DNA of 64,000 nt from Diplonema papillatum (GCA_030068145.1 JAPJBO010000709.1:1-64000), one strand, 5' to 3'. Shown: positions 9,901-20,283, numbered from the stretch's first letter. Notes: generated by a model from the letters alone, not told the origin. Translations and numbers: made by a program.

Positions 9901-12028
9901 AGTCGCCCACCGACCCGGTCGAGCGCATAAGCGAGACCACTGTCGCAAAACCGGCACAAGTCCGGAGGAGCGCCAGCGCCACGTGCGGGTCCGGCAGGGT
10001 CGAGATCGCCCTCGACTTCTTGTCCGCCTTCTCCAGTGCCCTCTCCACCGCTGCCGCCACGACCTCCGGCCCGCCGAGCGGGGCGCCGAGGAGCTCCCAG
10101 TTGTCAAGCAGCTTGTGTTTCATCCCCTGAAACTGCCCTGGGACCGCCTCGACCGGGTGCACCACGACCTCGCTTTTCTCCCGGTTCAGGAACATACCCG
10201 CCTGGGCGCCCTCCCTCTCAAACAGGGCAACCCAGTTCGCCAAGGCCTGCCAGGTTCCCGCCAGCGCCCCGTCATCGAGGTAGAAGGACCTGGCCTCCAA
10301 GAAGTCCCCCTCCAGTTCCCCCATCCCTCGTTCCACCCGTTCGAGCACCTTCTTCAACACGAGGCTGAAGAACAGCGGCCCCAGGGGGTCTCCCTGCTGC
10401 ACCCCGCTCTCCGACCACACCACTTCGTGCCCGAAGGTCAGCTGCGACCTGGCCCCATAAGCCGCCTCCGCGTACCGAGCAAGAGCCGGGACTTCCTCCG
10501 CCACCGCCAGGAGGATAGACTGCCGGTCCACAAGGTTGAACGCGTTCTTTAGGTCCAGCTTCACCACGCCCTTTCCCGGCCCCTCGGACATGTAGAGCGC
10601 CCCTATTCTTCTCATAGAGGTCAGCATTGCGTCCGCCCCCGCCTTTCTCCCCACCCCTGTCTGTGTTGCCCCTAACAGGGCCTTCTCGATGGCCTTCTTG
10701 ACCTCCTTGTCCGCCATCAGGACCTTCGCCGCTAGCCGTCGCAGGATTTCCCCGCAGGCGATCGGACGGAGGCCGCCATCCTTCTTCTCCAGCGCTACCA
10801 GCTTTGCACCGTACCAAAACGGCCTGGCGCTCTCTGCCATCTTCCCGACGGCCAGGCAACCGACCGCCGCGGCCAGGGGCTCCGCCAGGGGACATGCCGG
10901 GCCCAGCAAGTCGAGCAGGTGCTGCGCAGTCAGGCCCGACGGTCCCGCCGCCGTTCCCCTTGGCATGGACCGCAACGCCTTCTTCACCGCCTCCTTCGTG
11001 ACATGGGGGCTGTCCACCTCCTGCCTCTGAACTCCCCGTAGCCCCGGCGGGGGTGCCGCCTCCGGGTGCTTCTCCCTCATGGTGCGTAGCGAGTCCTCCG
11101 TCACTGACGCAACCTTGGCCGCCGAGAGGGCTGCGATCGCTCGACCGAACCACCGCGTTTTCCCGTGCTTCAGCACCTCCTTCACCGTGGCATCGTCCAG
11201 CTGCTCGACGCTCTCCACGTCCGTTCCCAGGCCCAGGTGCGCCCCGACCCCCTCGTCCTCCTCTATATCCACCATGAACCTCACCCTCTCCTTTTCCACC
11301 CGCCCCGCGGCTATCTCAACCGCCTCTGCCCAGAGAGTCGAGAACTCCCCCCTCATCCACATGTGAGCCCTCCTCCTCAGCGTGGCCGTGATGTTTTTCC
11401 TGCCCCCCCGGGGGCACCGGCACAAGACTAGCGACGGGAAGGCGAACAGGTGGAGCCACCCCGCGGCGCTCCCCGTGGCCGCCGTCCGCATCACCTTTGC
11501 TAGCTGTCCCCCCACCGCCAGCTGCGCTTCCCGCGGAATGCGCTCCAGCTTCGGTACCCGGAGCGTGGCCAGCTCCGCGAGGGTGAACGGCAGGGCCTCC
11601 ATTTCCGCATCTGCCGCCGCGTCCCCTCCCGCCCCCTGCCCCTGCTGTACCGGAGGCAAGGGGACGGGGGGCCCGGCCGCTGCTTGCCGTATCAACAGGG
11701 GGGGGTCGGACCCCAGGTGAGTGTACCACCTGGTCGGTGGCACCCTCCCCTCCGCCAGCGCTGCCAGGTTGGCGGGTTGGTACAGACAGTCGGCCTTGTG
11801 CCGCCCCGACTTCGCCTGAACCCCCATCCTGCAGCAGCCGTCTGGCGCCCCCCGGGCTGCCTGCTGCCTGGCGACCATGTCCGAGTGAAGGGCACGGATC
11901 GCCTGCTCGCCTGTTTGTGGTTGTGGTGGAGGTTCCTGCTGTTGTTGTTGTTGTGGTGGCTGTTCCTGAGGGGGGGGCGGATCCGCTGCGGGGCCCGGGT
12001 TTGCTTCTACACACCCGTCCACCGTCAG
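6929..12028 (-). CDS. Element 2 ORF2, RT plus R2-like endonuclease plus coiled-coil tail
   Basis: About 1,700 residues from the ORF1 stop; the frame is open further upstream. A 2A-like peptide, GCVEANPGP (12016-11990), lies about nine bases after the ORF1 stop. The conserved VPKLERIP block follows. RT motifs are LVALEKKDGGLRPIACGE, LDLKNAFN, GVQQGDPLGPLFF and FYLDDG (10259-10285). The restriction-like endonuclease has CRLCG...GDHSLCC (about 9280-9335), then RLDVAY and IDVAITF. After about 8760 the protein continues for roughly 610 residues: an acidic Ser/Asp stretch, AKPAAKPAPKP repeats, a long Ala/Glu/Arg-rich region that reads as a coiled coil (about 8490-8170), and a low-complexity Ser/Pro/Lys end. 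The function of that tail is unknown. The start is unresolved because ORF2 lies in the -1 frame of ORF1. Confidence 0.87.
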   Translation of the reverse strand: MTVDGCVEANPGPAADPPPPQEQPPQQQQQQEPPPQPQTGEQAIRALHSDMVARQQAARGAPDGCCRMGVQAKSGRHKADCLYQPANLAALAEGRVPPTRWYTHLGSDPPLLIRQAAAGPPVPLPPVQQGQGAGGDAAADAEMEALPFTLAELATLRVPKLERIPREAQLAVGGQLAKVMRTAATGSAAGWLHLFAFPSLVLCRCPRGGRKNITATLRRRAHMWMRGEFSTLWAEAVEIAAGRVEKERVRFMVDIEEDEGVGAHLGLGTDVESVEQLDDATVKEVLKHGKTRWFGRAIAALSAAKVASVTEDSLRTMREKHPEAAPPPGLRGVQRQEVDSPHVTKEAVKKALRSMPRGTAAGPSGLTAQHLLDLLGPACPLAEPLAAAVGCLAVGKMAESARPFWYGAKLVALEKKDGGLRPIACGEILRRLAAKVLMADKEVKKAIEKALLGATQTGVGRKAGADAMLTSMRRIGALYMSEGPGKGVVKLDLKNAFNLVDRQSILLAVAEEVPALARYAEAAYGARSQLTFGHEVVWSESGVQQGDPLGPLFFSLVLKKVLERVERGMGELEGDFLEARSFYLDDGALAGTWQALANWVALFEREGAQAGMFLNREKSEVVVHPVEAVPGQFQGMKHKLLDNWELLGAPLGGPEVVAAAVERALEKADKKSRAISTLPDPHVALALLRTCAGFATVVSLMRSTGSVGDYAKVDRSTRAALGNILGAELDEETWAQASLPTRLGGLGLHSCGSTAAIAGVAAALSGWEAGQDLMSTETRARVSQAADPLCQAAVNCPHLAQYPTVLTKVQDAQRVGAEQKPRQQKIWSAEVAQLRREAIMEVADERKQARMQSCAARHSAAWLYGSYDAPEWMWLSPAEFNVAVRMRLGLPLTAQVGKCRLCGDADADVMGDHSLCCMSGGLRTRAHTALRNEVAAVAREALLTPALEVQPFTQPAHTGLRLDVAYQRGGKLRLIDVAITFPLKPTGGSRRKAAEGPGGAATAYEAVKRGKYTRAVEQEAPLLAMELVPIVVDTLGAWGDSAGPELRALISALHRRYDWESYPSLAQLVYHRLSFAVMKAVSRIAMANTLVSLEPGMPEADGGEERDEAPVDEDEESSGSDPSDSGSAGADSDSSGPPPPEGGNRQVRPNPPPAQEQAGAQPAPKPAAKPAAKPAPKPGAAPSADEQERGARRKAAQAAEAAALLQAEAEQKEAARVAEVRAQQIVTQAVAAELIRKNDEKRKAAEAERAEVCRKDAEQRRQRTMQEADAMEARALLRREALRKARQAPPSHSSAPPPTKTSTGTATPSVKPAARAPEAKAGKRKPGVKLVVKKPAGSGRQGAASNRSGEGSTTVSSPDCVILVDSPSKGGAGGVSSPVSPAILVPQAATGRGCSNPSRAASARPAGGRQEAALPPLQRYGPYAPPAAPGGRSSGGAPGCAALKLTPKAAGGQAQLAGQGGDNGQHCAGSAAEAQEGKRGVITIPSGEGATQASNSCRSRLGNASGLKGTGGAGGAATPTVSLRGPRPVKVTVSPEPTRGRQAADPGSQSARAGREGQQRAATAPARKRSAAVQRVVDPKKVKEGQDGRNGQGVSGTRCQQGPPLAGGGKPGASGRSGNPQSQEQSAQKSQGASQPLTGVARSAASSSVSGSKNKHTNPGAGAEQGEMVDLTLPDAVVTRPDKPPSGGVTGDGLLSSSL

Positions 12029-13419
12029 GTCGTCCCCACCCCTGCCCCCGGTTGTGTGCTGTCGGGGCGGGCTCCGGGACCGTCCGCCTGGGGCGCCGCG
12101 TCCTCGTCCATCGGGACACGAGTGCGTCTCCGCTTCGCCGTCTCGCCCGTGTCCTCGCTCTGGTCCGGCTCTCCTTGGTCCGGCGCAGGCTCGGGGCCTT
12201 TCTCCTCCTCCGCCCGGGGCCCGCCCTCGACCACCTGCTCTCCCTTCGGGGGCGGCTCCGGCTGAGTGTCCACCCCCTGGGCTCCTTCTGCTGTCGTGGG
12301 TGCGTCCTGTGGGTTTCCTGGTTTTTCCTGTGGGTTGATTTCCGCTGCCTGCTCCCTCTCCTGCTCCGCCGGGCCCGCGAGGGACGGGACGCTCTCCATC
12401 TCCGACCCCTCGTCCGAGTCCGTTACCTCGACGATCTCCACGCTCGCCTCCCACTCGGCCCACACGGCGCCGTACCCCGCGTCGTACTCCTCCTGTAGCC
12501 ACTTCTTGTGCAGGCTGTACAGGTGGGTGGCCGCCCTCCGTGCTCCCGACACCTGCTGTGCCCGCCACGCCGCCTTGTGGTCCCGCGCGTGCCGCTCCAA
12601 CGCTCCCTGCGACTGGACCACCTCTCCACAGGTGGGGCAGACCCGGAAGTCCGCCACGCCCTGCTCCGTTGGGGGGAGGGGAAGCTGCTCGTCGCAGGCC
12701 GTCCACATTGCCCACAGCTCCTGCAAAAACGCGTGGCGGACCACGCTTCTCGCCGTCCCCTCCTCCCCGAGCAGGACCTCCATCGCAAGGGCCTGCGCTT
12801 CCCCAGCAAACGGGAATGCCGGGTGAAGCCCCCCCTTCCTTTGCACCCGCCCCGACCTCACGATGGGGGTCCCTGCGTGCTGCCCCTCCCCAAAAAAAAA
12901 AACGGAAGCGGCCATACCACTTCCCTTGCCTCCGACTGCGTTCCCAAGCGGCTGGGAAGGCGCGCCCTTCTGCCGCTGCTCCCGCGGCGAGTGCGCAAGC
13001 GCGCAGCCTCCGTCCCGGCAGCCTTCGATGCGGCACGGGGCGACGTGCCGGAACCGACACGTCTCGCGGCTGCAGCCGCGCGTCGCAAAGTCCCAGCAAG
13101 CTGGGGCCGCCGCGTCGTTGCGAGCGTGCCGGAACCGGCACCGCTCCCCAAACCGGCACTCGCCGGTCTTCGCGAACTCCCAGCAGGGAGGCGCTAAGGG
13201 GCCCCCGCCGCCTGCCTGCGCCTCCGCTGGGGGAGCCTTGCCGCCTTTCGCTCCGGCGGGCTGCCCGCCGCCCTTCGCGCCCTTCACGTCGGCGGGCTGT
13301 CCGCCTCCGCCTCCGGCTCCCCTCGAGCCCTTCGCCCCGATGCCCGTCGCCAAGGCTGCCGCGTACGATGGGGGCCCGGCACCCCTCGCCTGCTGCGGCG
13401 CTCCTGCTCCGTCCGACAT
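12025..13419 (-). CDS. Element 2 ORF1, CCCH and C2H2 zinc-finger protein
   Basis: A 464-residue protein from ATG (MSDGAGAPQQ). Its Gly/Ala/Lys-rich N-terminus is followed by two CCCH fingers: CWEFAKTGECRFGERCRFRH (C-x8-C-x5-C-x3-H) and CWDFATRGCSRETCRFRH. A third Cys/His cluster, CRIEGCRDGGCALAH, comes next. The middle contains a C2H2 finger, CPTCGEVVQSQGALERHARDH. The C-terminal third is acidic and Pro/Glu-rich with a basic patch (AKRRRTRVP). The gene ends at a TGA (12027-12025) lying inside the sequence that, in the -1 frame, encodes the conserved GGDDLTVDGC peptide of ORF2. RNA binding is inferred from the fingers and position. Confidence 0.85.
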   Translation of the reverse strand: MSDGAGAPQQARGAGPPSYAAALATGIGAKGSRGAGGGGGQPADVKGAKGGGQPAGAKGGKAPPAEAQAGGGGPLAPPCWEFAKTGECRFGERCRFRHARNDAAAPACWDFATRGCSRETCRFRHVAPCRIEGCRDGGCALAHSPREQRQKGAPSQPLGNAVGGKGSGMAASVFFFGEGQHAGTPIVRSGRVQRKGGLHPAFPFAGEAQALAMEVLLGEEGTARSVVRHAFLQELWAMWTACDEQLPLPPTEQGVADFRVCPTCGEVVQSQGALERHARDHKAAWRAQQVSGARRAATHLYSLHKKWLQEEYDAGYGAVWAEWEASVEIVEVTDSDEGSEMESVPSLAGPAEQEREQAAEINPQEKPGNPQDAPTTAEGAQGVDTQPEPPPKGEQVVEGGPRAEEEKGPEPAPDQGEPDQSEDTGETAKRRRTRVPMDEDAAPQADGPGARPDSTQPGAGVGTT

Positions 13420-13675
13420 CCCCTCCCTCGCGCGTTGTGTACGGGGGGCGTGTGTGCGTGGGTGCGGTTCAGGTGTGGGTGAGTGCGGGTGGTGTGCGTG
13501 TATGTTCTTTTTTGTTTTCGTGTGCGTGTGGGACGGTGGTGTGGGGTAGGTGGTGTGTGGCTTGCGCGTGTGCGAGCCAGGGGTGGACGCAAAGTGCAGG
13601 GCTTGCGTCCTGCACCGTGCGCCTCTCTAGCTCGCTTCCTTTGGGTTACCAACTTTCTTTGTGTCTCCCTCCTCC
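13420..13675 (-). promoter_or_regulatory. 5' leader of element 2
   Basis: This GT-rich leader is homologous to 6567-6809 in front of element 1, including GGAAGCGAGCTAGAGAGG and GTGCAGGACGCAAG. It ends next to another A-run on the minus strand (about 13677-13690), the same arrangement as at the element 2/element 1 junction. That suggests the tail of a further upstream copy. Confidence 0.55.
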
Positions 13676-13689
13676 TTTTTTTTTTTTCC

Positions 13690-13965
13690 CCTCTCCTCTA
13701 GTTCCGGGGGTGTCACCACGTCCCATGCGTACTTCGGTCCCCTGGCCTTCTTTGTTATTCCCCGGGTTGGCCCTGGGGGCTCGTCCTCGCCTCCCTCATC
13801 GCATGCCGAGTCCGCGTCTCTCTTCCTCCGCACGCCCGCAAGCCGGAAAGCAATGCCCTCCTCTGCATCCATGTCAGGAACTCCCCTCGCAGGGAACAGC
13901 TCCGCTCCTGGGTCGCCGGCCTGGCCATCCGGCCCCGAGGTGCCTGGCCTTTTTTTTTTTTTTGG
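13690..13965 (-). other. Coding-like remnant upstream of element 2
   Basis: The minus strand is open and has protein-like composition: PGTSGPDGQAGDPG, then PDMDAEEGIAFRLAGVRRKR, then KKARGPKYAWDVVTPPELEE. It is bounded by A-runs on both sides (13677-13690 and 13950-13963). I do not recognise the protein. By position it could be the 3' end of a third, mostly lost head-to-tail retrotransposon copy, but no RT motif is present to prove it. Confidence 0.35.
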
Positions 13966-14529
13966 AAGAATCGTACGGGGGCCTTCGAGGCAAACTGGGA
14001 AAAATGGGCAAGACAAGCAAGTTCCAAAAGGGGAAGTTCAAATACTTCGTTTGTGGGCCGACACTCGGGTATTCTCCGGTGTCTTTTCGATTGGTGTGAC
14101 TCAGTCCCTCCTGCTGCAAATTTTGTGAAATGCAGGAGTGGACTTGTCACAGCCAACCGCACAGACAGCCTTGATTTTTTTTTAAACACCAGGCCGTACA
14201 GTTTGCCAGACAAGAAACCTGGTGCCTGACCTGGTGGGTTCTCCGGGTTCACTTCTTCACAACGAAAAACGGCACAACCACGAACACAGACAGGCGCGGT
14301 TTGAACCCGCACCAGTTGCACACTGCAACCGGCGCCTGCCCCACGGCACTGGGGACTCAGAAAAACGAAAGGAGAGTCGGCTAAGGGCCTGGAAAGGCCG
14401 CGGCTCAGCCACAAGCCGCCACCTGTCACTCAGACTGGGGCCAACTAATTCAAAAAACCGGGGGCACATTGGTAACCATCCCGATTTTACCCCGCCTTCA
14501 CGATGAGAGGACCACAAGGGAGTCAAACT
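13966..14529. other. Spacer with one weak tRNA-like element
   Basis: There is no supported gene. On the minus strand at about 14285-14350 a B-box-like GGTTCAAACC and a possible A box lie at tRNA-like spacing, but the arms do not fold into a convincing cloverleaf. It may be a SINE fragment. The phrase GAATCGTACGGG/GCATCGTACGGG after a T-run near 13950-13980 recurs near 15940-15970, hinting at a dispersed repeat. Confidence 0.3.
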
Positions 14530-15720
14530 TGGCAAGGCTCACCTGGAAGGTGCCTCTTTGCACCGCCCCCCCCGTTCCTGCTGGGCAGCTTGGGGCAGGA
14601 TCTTTTACGCCCGGGAAGGGTAGGTGCGCAGCTCGGACGCCAGATACGAAGTAAGGGGCTTTCACCCACAGCAAAGGTACTGCTTGCCTTGGCCGCGTTT
14701 CGAAAAACACGTTTCCAGGGGACACCGCGAGGAGGTGGCAAGTCAGATTTTGTCCCCCACACAACTTCTTCAATGACTCGCAAATCCGCATACCCAGATT
14801 GTTTCCACACGAGACCCGCAGAACCACTCATTGATAACCCCTGGGCCTCCGGAGGCCAGTCTTCTTCACTTCCTGGACTTTAAGGGCCATCTTGTTCGAG
14901 GAACGTCAAAAACGGCAACACGCGACCTTCTCCTGATGTCGAATTCGGGGGGGCTTGTTCCCCGAAGTTCTGACCCTTCAAAGAATGACGTTTGTCTGAG
15001 CTTCGAATTCCTGTGAGGGCTTCTTTGGATGAATCGGTCAAAAACGGAAGAAAACGGGTACCCATAGCTCTCCCAAAACCTCTTCAATGACTCGCAAATC
15101 CGCATGCTTTGACGGTTTCCGCAAGAAGAGCTTTTCCAATCAACCAAACACACGGTCATTGTTGACCAACCAACTGGGGAAACAATATCAAAGACTGCCT
15201 GCGTCGGCCGCGCGTTCAGCACGTTTCCGAGGGACACCACGAGGAGGTGCAGGTCAGATTCTTGTCCCTCATGTAAAGAAACGCATGATAAGAGACCTTC
15301 TCCCTTTCAAAAGGGGGGGGGCTTGTACTTCCGAAGTTCCGACCGGCGAAAGAACACTGTTCGTATGAGCTACGAATTCCTGTGAGGGTTTCTTTGGATG
15401 AATTGGTCAAAAATTCGAGAAAACGGGTACCCATAGCTCTCCCAGAACCTCTTCGATGACTCGCAAGTGGGCATACCTTGGTTGGTTTCGCGTGAAACTT
15501 CAAAGACCAGCTTTTCGGATCACCAAATTCGTCCGACATTGTCGCTATACATTGTGAACTTGTTTTTTGTTACTAAATTTTCCTGTTTTTGTTGCGTTTT
15601 TCGCTCTCTTTCGAGTCGGCCTCTTCACAAAGAGGCTGTTTCTAGAAGGAAGGCTGAAACACACTGAGGATCAATCCAATACACGAGGGGGCCCGCAGGG
15701 CAACCGAGTGCGGGTATGCG
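14530..15720. repeat. Composite direct repeat, right copy, with 320-370-bp internal units
   Basis: The first 229 bases match 2-228. Internally the phrase GAATTCCTGTGAGGGYTTCT recurs at about 15006 and 15374, and GACTCGCAA at 14771, 15088 and 15458, giving units of roughly 320-370 bp. The end has the stem-loop GCCTCTT-CACA-AAGAGGC and a run of GCGGGTATGC-like units. With 1-715 it brackets the element 1/element 2 pair. No coding function is seen. Confidence 0.8.
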
Positions 15721-16035
15721 AGTATGCAGGTGCGGGTATGCGGGGATGCGGGTTAGCGGGCGGGCGGGCGGGTGTGCGGGGTTTGCGGGCCTAAAACTCA
15801 AAACTCAGAGATTCGAGAGATGCAGAGGGTGCTACCCACGGTTCTCACCGTGTACGCGGCGCGATGGAGGGGCCACCCTGCTGTGGCGCGGCTTGGCGGT
15901 CCCCAATTCCGTCCCCCCAGTCCCCCTCAAACCGGACGCGTTTTTTTTTTTCAACTGGGAGCATCGTACGGGAAACAAATGGGGCTAGGGGTGTGTTGGG
16001 CTAGTTCCTTTTCAATTTTCTCGTGGGATACGAGA

Positions 16036-16440
16036 CTCGTTTAGGCTGAAATAATGGCTGCAGAACGCGAAAACAAGGCCAATCACCCCCACAAGCCAAT
16101 TCCTGGGCAATGGCAATTCCTTAAGGAAAATCATCAAAAACCCAAACTGCAGCCACAAAAAGCAGCCCGACTAGGACACAACCGCAAACGGAACCCAAAA
16201 ACAATCGGAAACCCCAGGAAAGTTTGATCCACACCGGTGTGGGTTGATAAAACGCCTGCAAAATGTGTCGCCAAACCGCCGGGACCCTGAAAGGACCCTG
16301 AAAGACCCCTGTTTTTCGGAAAAAAGGGGGGCCCCCAGCAGCTCAAAACCACTTGGGTGGTCCTAAAATGCTCGGGAAATGCAAAATACGTGGTCGGATG
16401 CTCGTTTAGGCTGAAATAATGGTTGCAGAATGCAAAAACG
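16036..16440. repeat. Direct repeat pair, 365 bp apart
   Basis: CTCGTTTAGGCTGAAATAAT followed by GGYTGCAGAAYGC occurs at 16036 and 16401 in the same orientation. The 330 bases between have no recognised content. It could be a solo long repeat or flanks left by an insertion. Confidence 0.6.
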
Positions 16441-17454
16441 AGACAGAGTCACCTCCCAGCCCAACCCAAGACACAGGGAGCGGGAAAATCGATTCTGCAG
16501 GTGGTCCCAAACAGTGGCCACAAGTTTCCTTCTGCAGGGTTTGGCATTGTTGATGGAGGTTTTAGTGGTTTGCTAGGAAAGGAAAGGAAGGTAAGATCAC
16601 AGAGCATGACTCCATTGGAAGGGAGTGACCGAATTGCGCAGGTGTCGTGTATTGGGGAAATGCATGAAGAAGTTGGTTGCAGAATTGGGTAACGCGAGTG
16701 GACTAAACTTGCTTGAAAGAAATGTACGAACAACTTGATGTCTCTGGCATTGATTCGGACCAGGACAGCCATGGGGTATGCACTTGGTTGCCTGGCTGGG
16801 CTTTGAATGACACACGAATGAGGTTGGTGTTTCCCCAACACAGCAGGCAGAAGTCTTGTTTAATGCTCGGCAGAACACTCGCCTCATGCATGCTAGATGT
16901 GGGCATCGATCTCGAGTTTTTTTGGAAGGGCAATAGTCAAGCAATAGTCAAAGAGAATGTAGCTTGCAGTTGTCTTTGAAGTCTGCAGGTCGGTGTCGTT
17001 ATCGTCGGCATGCATGGATTGAAAGGAGGGTGGTGAACAGGATGTCAGATTTGTGCATTTGGTTTCATGCAAATGGAATGTGCAGGCTAATGACACCATC
17101 AAGCCTTGCGTCCTTTTGCAGACACCAAGAGACTCTGTTCTACTTTTGCAGTGAGCAACTTTCTAAAACCTTTAGACTTCAGCTTAAAGCCTTGAACTCC
17201 GATGGATCTGTGGAGATATGACAGCATCTCATATTTCTAAAAATGGGGATGCAATAGGTCATGGTAGCAAGCGGTGACTTTTCACCTGACAGACACAATT
17301 CCAGAAGATGGACAATGAGGTAGTGCATGTTTGCTTTTGTAGAATTTCTTTTCAATCGGTTTTATGTACAGGATTGTAATGACAACAGGGTGGTTCACTG
17401 GTAGACTTCGCAGTGTCATGAAGACCTTCACAGTTCCAGGATCTGTTCAGCCCG

Positions 17455-17508
17455 TTTTTAGAGTTAACGGTCGGTTGAGAATCCGGAATTTTAGAGTCTC
17501 TGGGTGAC
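17455..17508 (+). repeat. Dispersed 54-bp motif, copy 1
   Basis: TTTTTAGAGT, then TCCGGAATTTTA, then GAGTCTCTGGGTGAC. This is the most diverged of four copies found in the same orientation (others at 20284, 51310 and 51908). No coding role is apparent. Confidence 0.55.
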
Positions 17509-20283
17509 ATGCATCGTTTTTATGTTAACATCCATACGTTTTCTCAGTGATCATTTCCGGTTTGGCTGCTGATTTCTCACAGGGATCTGTGCAGACAACA
17601 CGGGTTGTGAAGATCTGAAAATTGATCCTGACAGCTCAGACTACGACCGAAAACCCGGACTGTAACTCCACACAAATCACAAATGCACAAGAAACACTGA
17701 TATGCAGCTCGTGGAAGAGGGGCGGTTTCAACAAATCGGTCTGGAAAGAGCCAGATGTTTGGGAGGATAAAAGAGCGCAAACCCAGGTCTTCTTCAGCTC
17801 CAAGAGGGGGTGGCTTCTTCGCTTCAATTTCAATCGAAACGCAGTCATATCTCATGAGCAAGTGACTCCAAGCAGTGTTTCCTAGGAGGCCGGTGTGCTG
17901 GCTTTCATGCTGGCAAGGCCGGCACAAAATTCAGTTCTCGAAGGAACCCCTGCTTCGAGCTGGCTTACACTCTGTAGAAGAGATGTCTGGTCTGTTGAAA
18001 ACGACGGCAAGAAATATTTGTGAGCGGCCTTTATAGCAAGCGTTGAGCGGTTCCTAATTTAGCTCTGCACTGAGCAAACAATGGAAACAGTTCTAGTTTC
18101 AGGTGAGCACGTGTGCACTTGTAGGTAAGAACTGTGCACTGCACTGTCTGCTTGACTGTCATACCTAGCGGTTTGAATCAGTGTAAGCAGTACAAAACTC
18201 AAAACGAACTAAAAACAAAACAAGAACAGAAACACGGGCAGGGAGAGCTACGAGGTACCTAAGCTAGTCGGGCCCTTCGAAAGCTTCAGCCTCGTGTGCA
18301 GGAAAGAACTAAGGGTAGGCGGAGTTTCTCGAGCGAAAATTCGTTTGACTCCGGAGGTATCTCTCTCCCTCTGGGCTACTCGCAACAATTGGATTCTGCC
18401 ATTCGCAATGTGTTGGTAAAAGTAGTTTCACGTGGACTGGTCCTCCAACAATTATATATTGCATGCACATACATTGTCGCCAGGGCCATTGAAAAATGAA
18501 GAGTACTTTTCGCTGGTTGTGCTACTTGTTTCCTTTCCTCCCTGTCAATGTGTCCACTGGTGTGAAGAAAAAAACGCTTGTGACTTGCTGGTTGAAAAAG
18601 TACTTGCTACATTTTTGTATTTTTTTTTTACAGCAAAAAAAATACAAACTTGCCGGACATTCCTGAAGGCAAGCTGCAGGCAATGGATGTCGATGAACAG
18701 TAAACAACAAAGAAAAGCCGACAGCTAACAAGTCCTTGTGCTGCTTCCTGATAAAAGTAGTAGTGATTGTCACCCAACTTTCCAGCTCAGTTCTTCGTAC
18801 AGCTCTCTTTATGAGTGCTGTTTGCGCCGGAGAGTAGGATATGCTGTGCCTGTGTGCTGGGCGACTTTGTTGGCCACAGTAGGCTCCCACCAGAATCCCC
18901 ACAACTTGCTGGCATGTGCACCGGTCCGACCTATGTCTTGTGTCAAAATTGGTCAGTCCAGCCCATGCAATTCATAGAGTGGCAATGCATGCTTTGGATT
19001 ATGTGAGCTTTTTTGAAGGGAAGCTGGGTAGACTTTTGGTAGTCTGCTAATTTGTCTGCTGGTATGGGTCGGCTTGCTCACCCATCTTCCCATCTTTCTG
19101 CCTTCGATCGACAGCACCTACAAGGACCAACGGGTCACTGTCTAGCTTCGAACACTTCGTATGGCATATGTCTGGTAGCACACCGTGGTTCTGCACGCAC
19201 AAGATTAGCCACAAACAAACCTTTCTGTGTTGAGGATAGGCTTCGAGCTCGGTACTGCATATTTCTCCTTCGGAGCAGAAGCGCATCCAGAGCCAAGGAC
19301 CTAACAGGTCAGAAGCATCAAGACATCGTGTATCTTGGCGCCTCTTTGACACAAAGCACGTTCCTCTGACACAGAGTGCGTTGTTTGTGGTACGTTGGGG
19401 TTTGGTTTTGCATATGCTGTGTGTGTGTGGGGTGCTTTAAGTCACCACGAAGGGGGGTGGTCGTACTTTGATTCGTTTTCCCACTTAGATTTATCATTAA
19501 TTCGCAGGCCGTCCTGAGTGAGGGCGGCCCTTTTTCTTTCTTTCCAAGGGTTTCTTCTTTCTTGTTCGCTGTTCTGTTCACTTTCTTTTTCCTTGAGCTT
19601 CAGCAGGTCGCCTTTTGTCGACCTTGCGGCTCATTCTGAAGCAGCTAAGTGGCCTCATACCTACCCTCTACATGTCTTTTTGTACACTACCTTGCTCGGT
19701 TTTCCAAGGAGGCCGCCCTCCGTTCTGTACCGAGGTGTGGACACACCTCGGTACACCTGAGGGTATTAGTTTAGGCACCCACGACACGAAATGCCGTTTT
19801 TCATGCAGTGGAAGGTCAGGGGTTTTAGGACACCCCTTCCCCTTCGGTGTTTGCCATGTGAGCTTGCTGTCTACATGTGTAGTGTAGAACTAGGAGAGGT
19901 GGGATAAACCTCGCAAAAAGCAGCCAGCCACGTGGTGAACTCCTCAGACGGAGTGAAAGAGGGTGTGGAAAAGCGAAGAAAAGCGGGTGTGACCCCTGCT
20001 GTTCACCCGAAAAACGCGTCCGGTCGTGTGATCATCAGGAATTGACTGCATGATGGGCCATGGTGAAAGAACTAGTCGATAATGTTCGGGTAAGAACACT
20101 GCTTGTTAAACATTGAGTCTTGTGAGTGCAAGGCTCTTTCACTTAGGTATGAAACTCATGAGGTCTGGGTATGTGACATTCAGAGCTCCAGCACATCAGA
20201 GAGATCTGTTGTGCTTGCAAGCAAAGTTCTCACAGAGGTGTGTACCAACAGTCACAGTGGTTAGAGAAGACTGCAGAGGATGG

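Larger units (their letters stand above)
6810..13675 (-). mobile_element. Non-LTR retrotransposon element 2 (RLE type)
   Basis: About 6.9 kb, same family and orientation as element 1 but clearly diverged. The order is 5' leader (13420-13675), ORF1, ORF2 with RT and restriction-like endonuclease, a 3' UTR of about 100 bases and an A-run at 6810-6821. The A-run runs straight into the 5' leader of element 1, so the two form a head-to-tail tandem. ORF2 has a C-terminal extension of about 600 residues that element 1 lacks. Both ORFs are intact. Confidence 0.85.
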
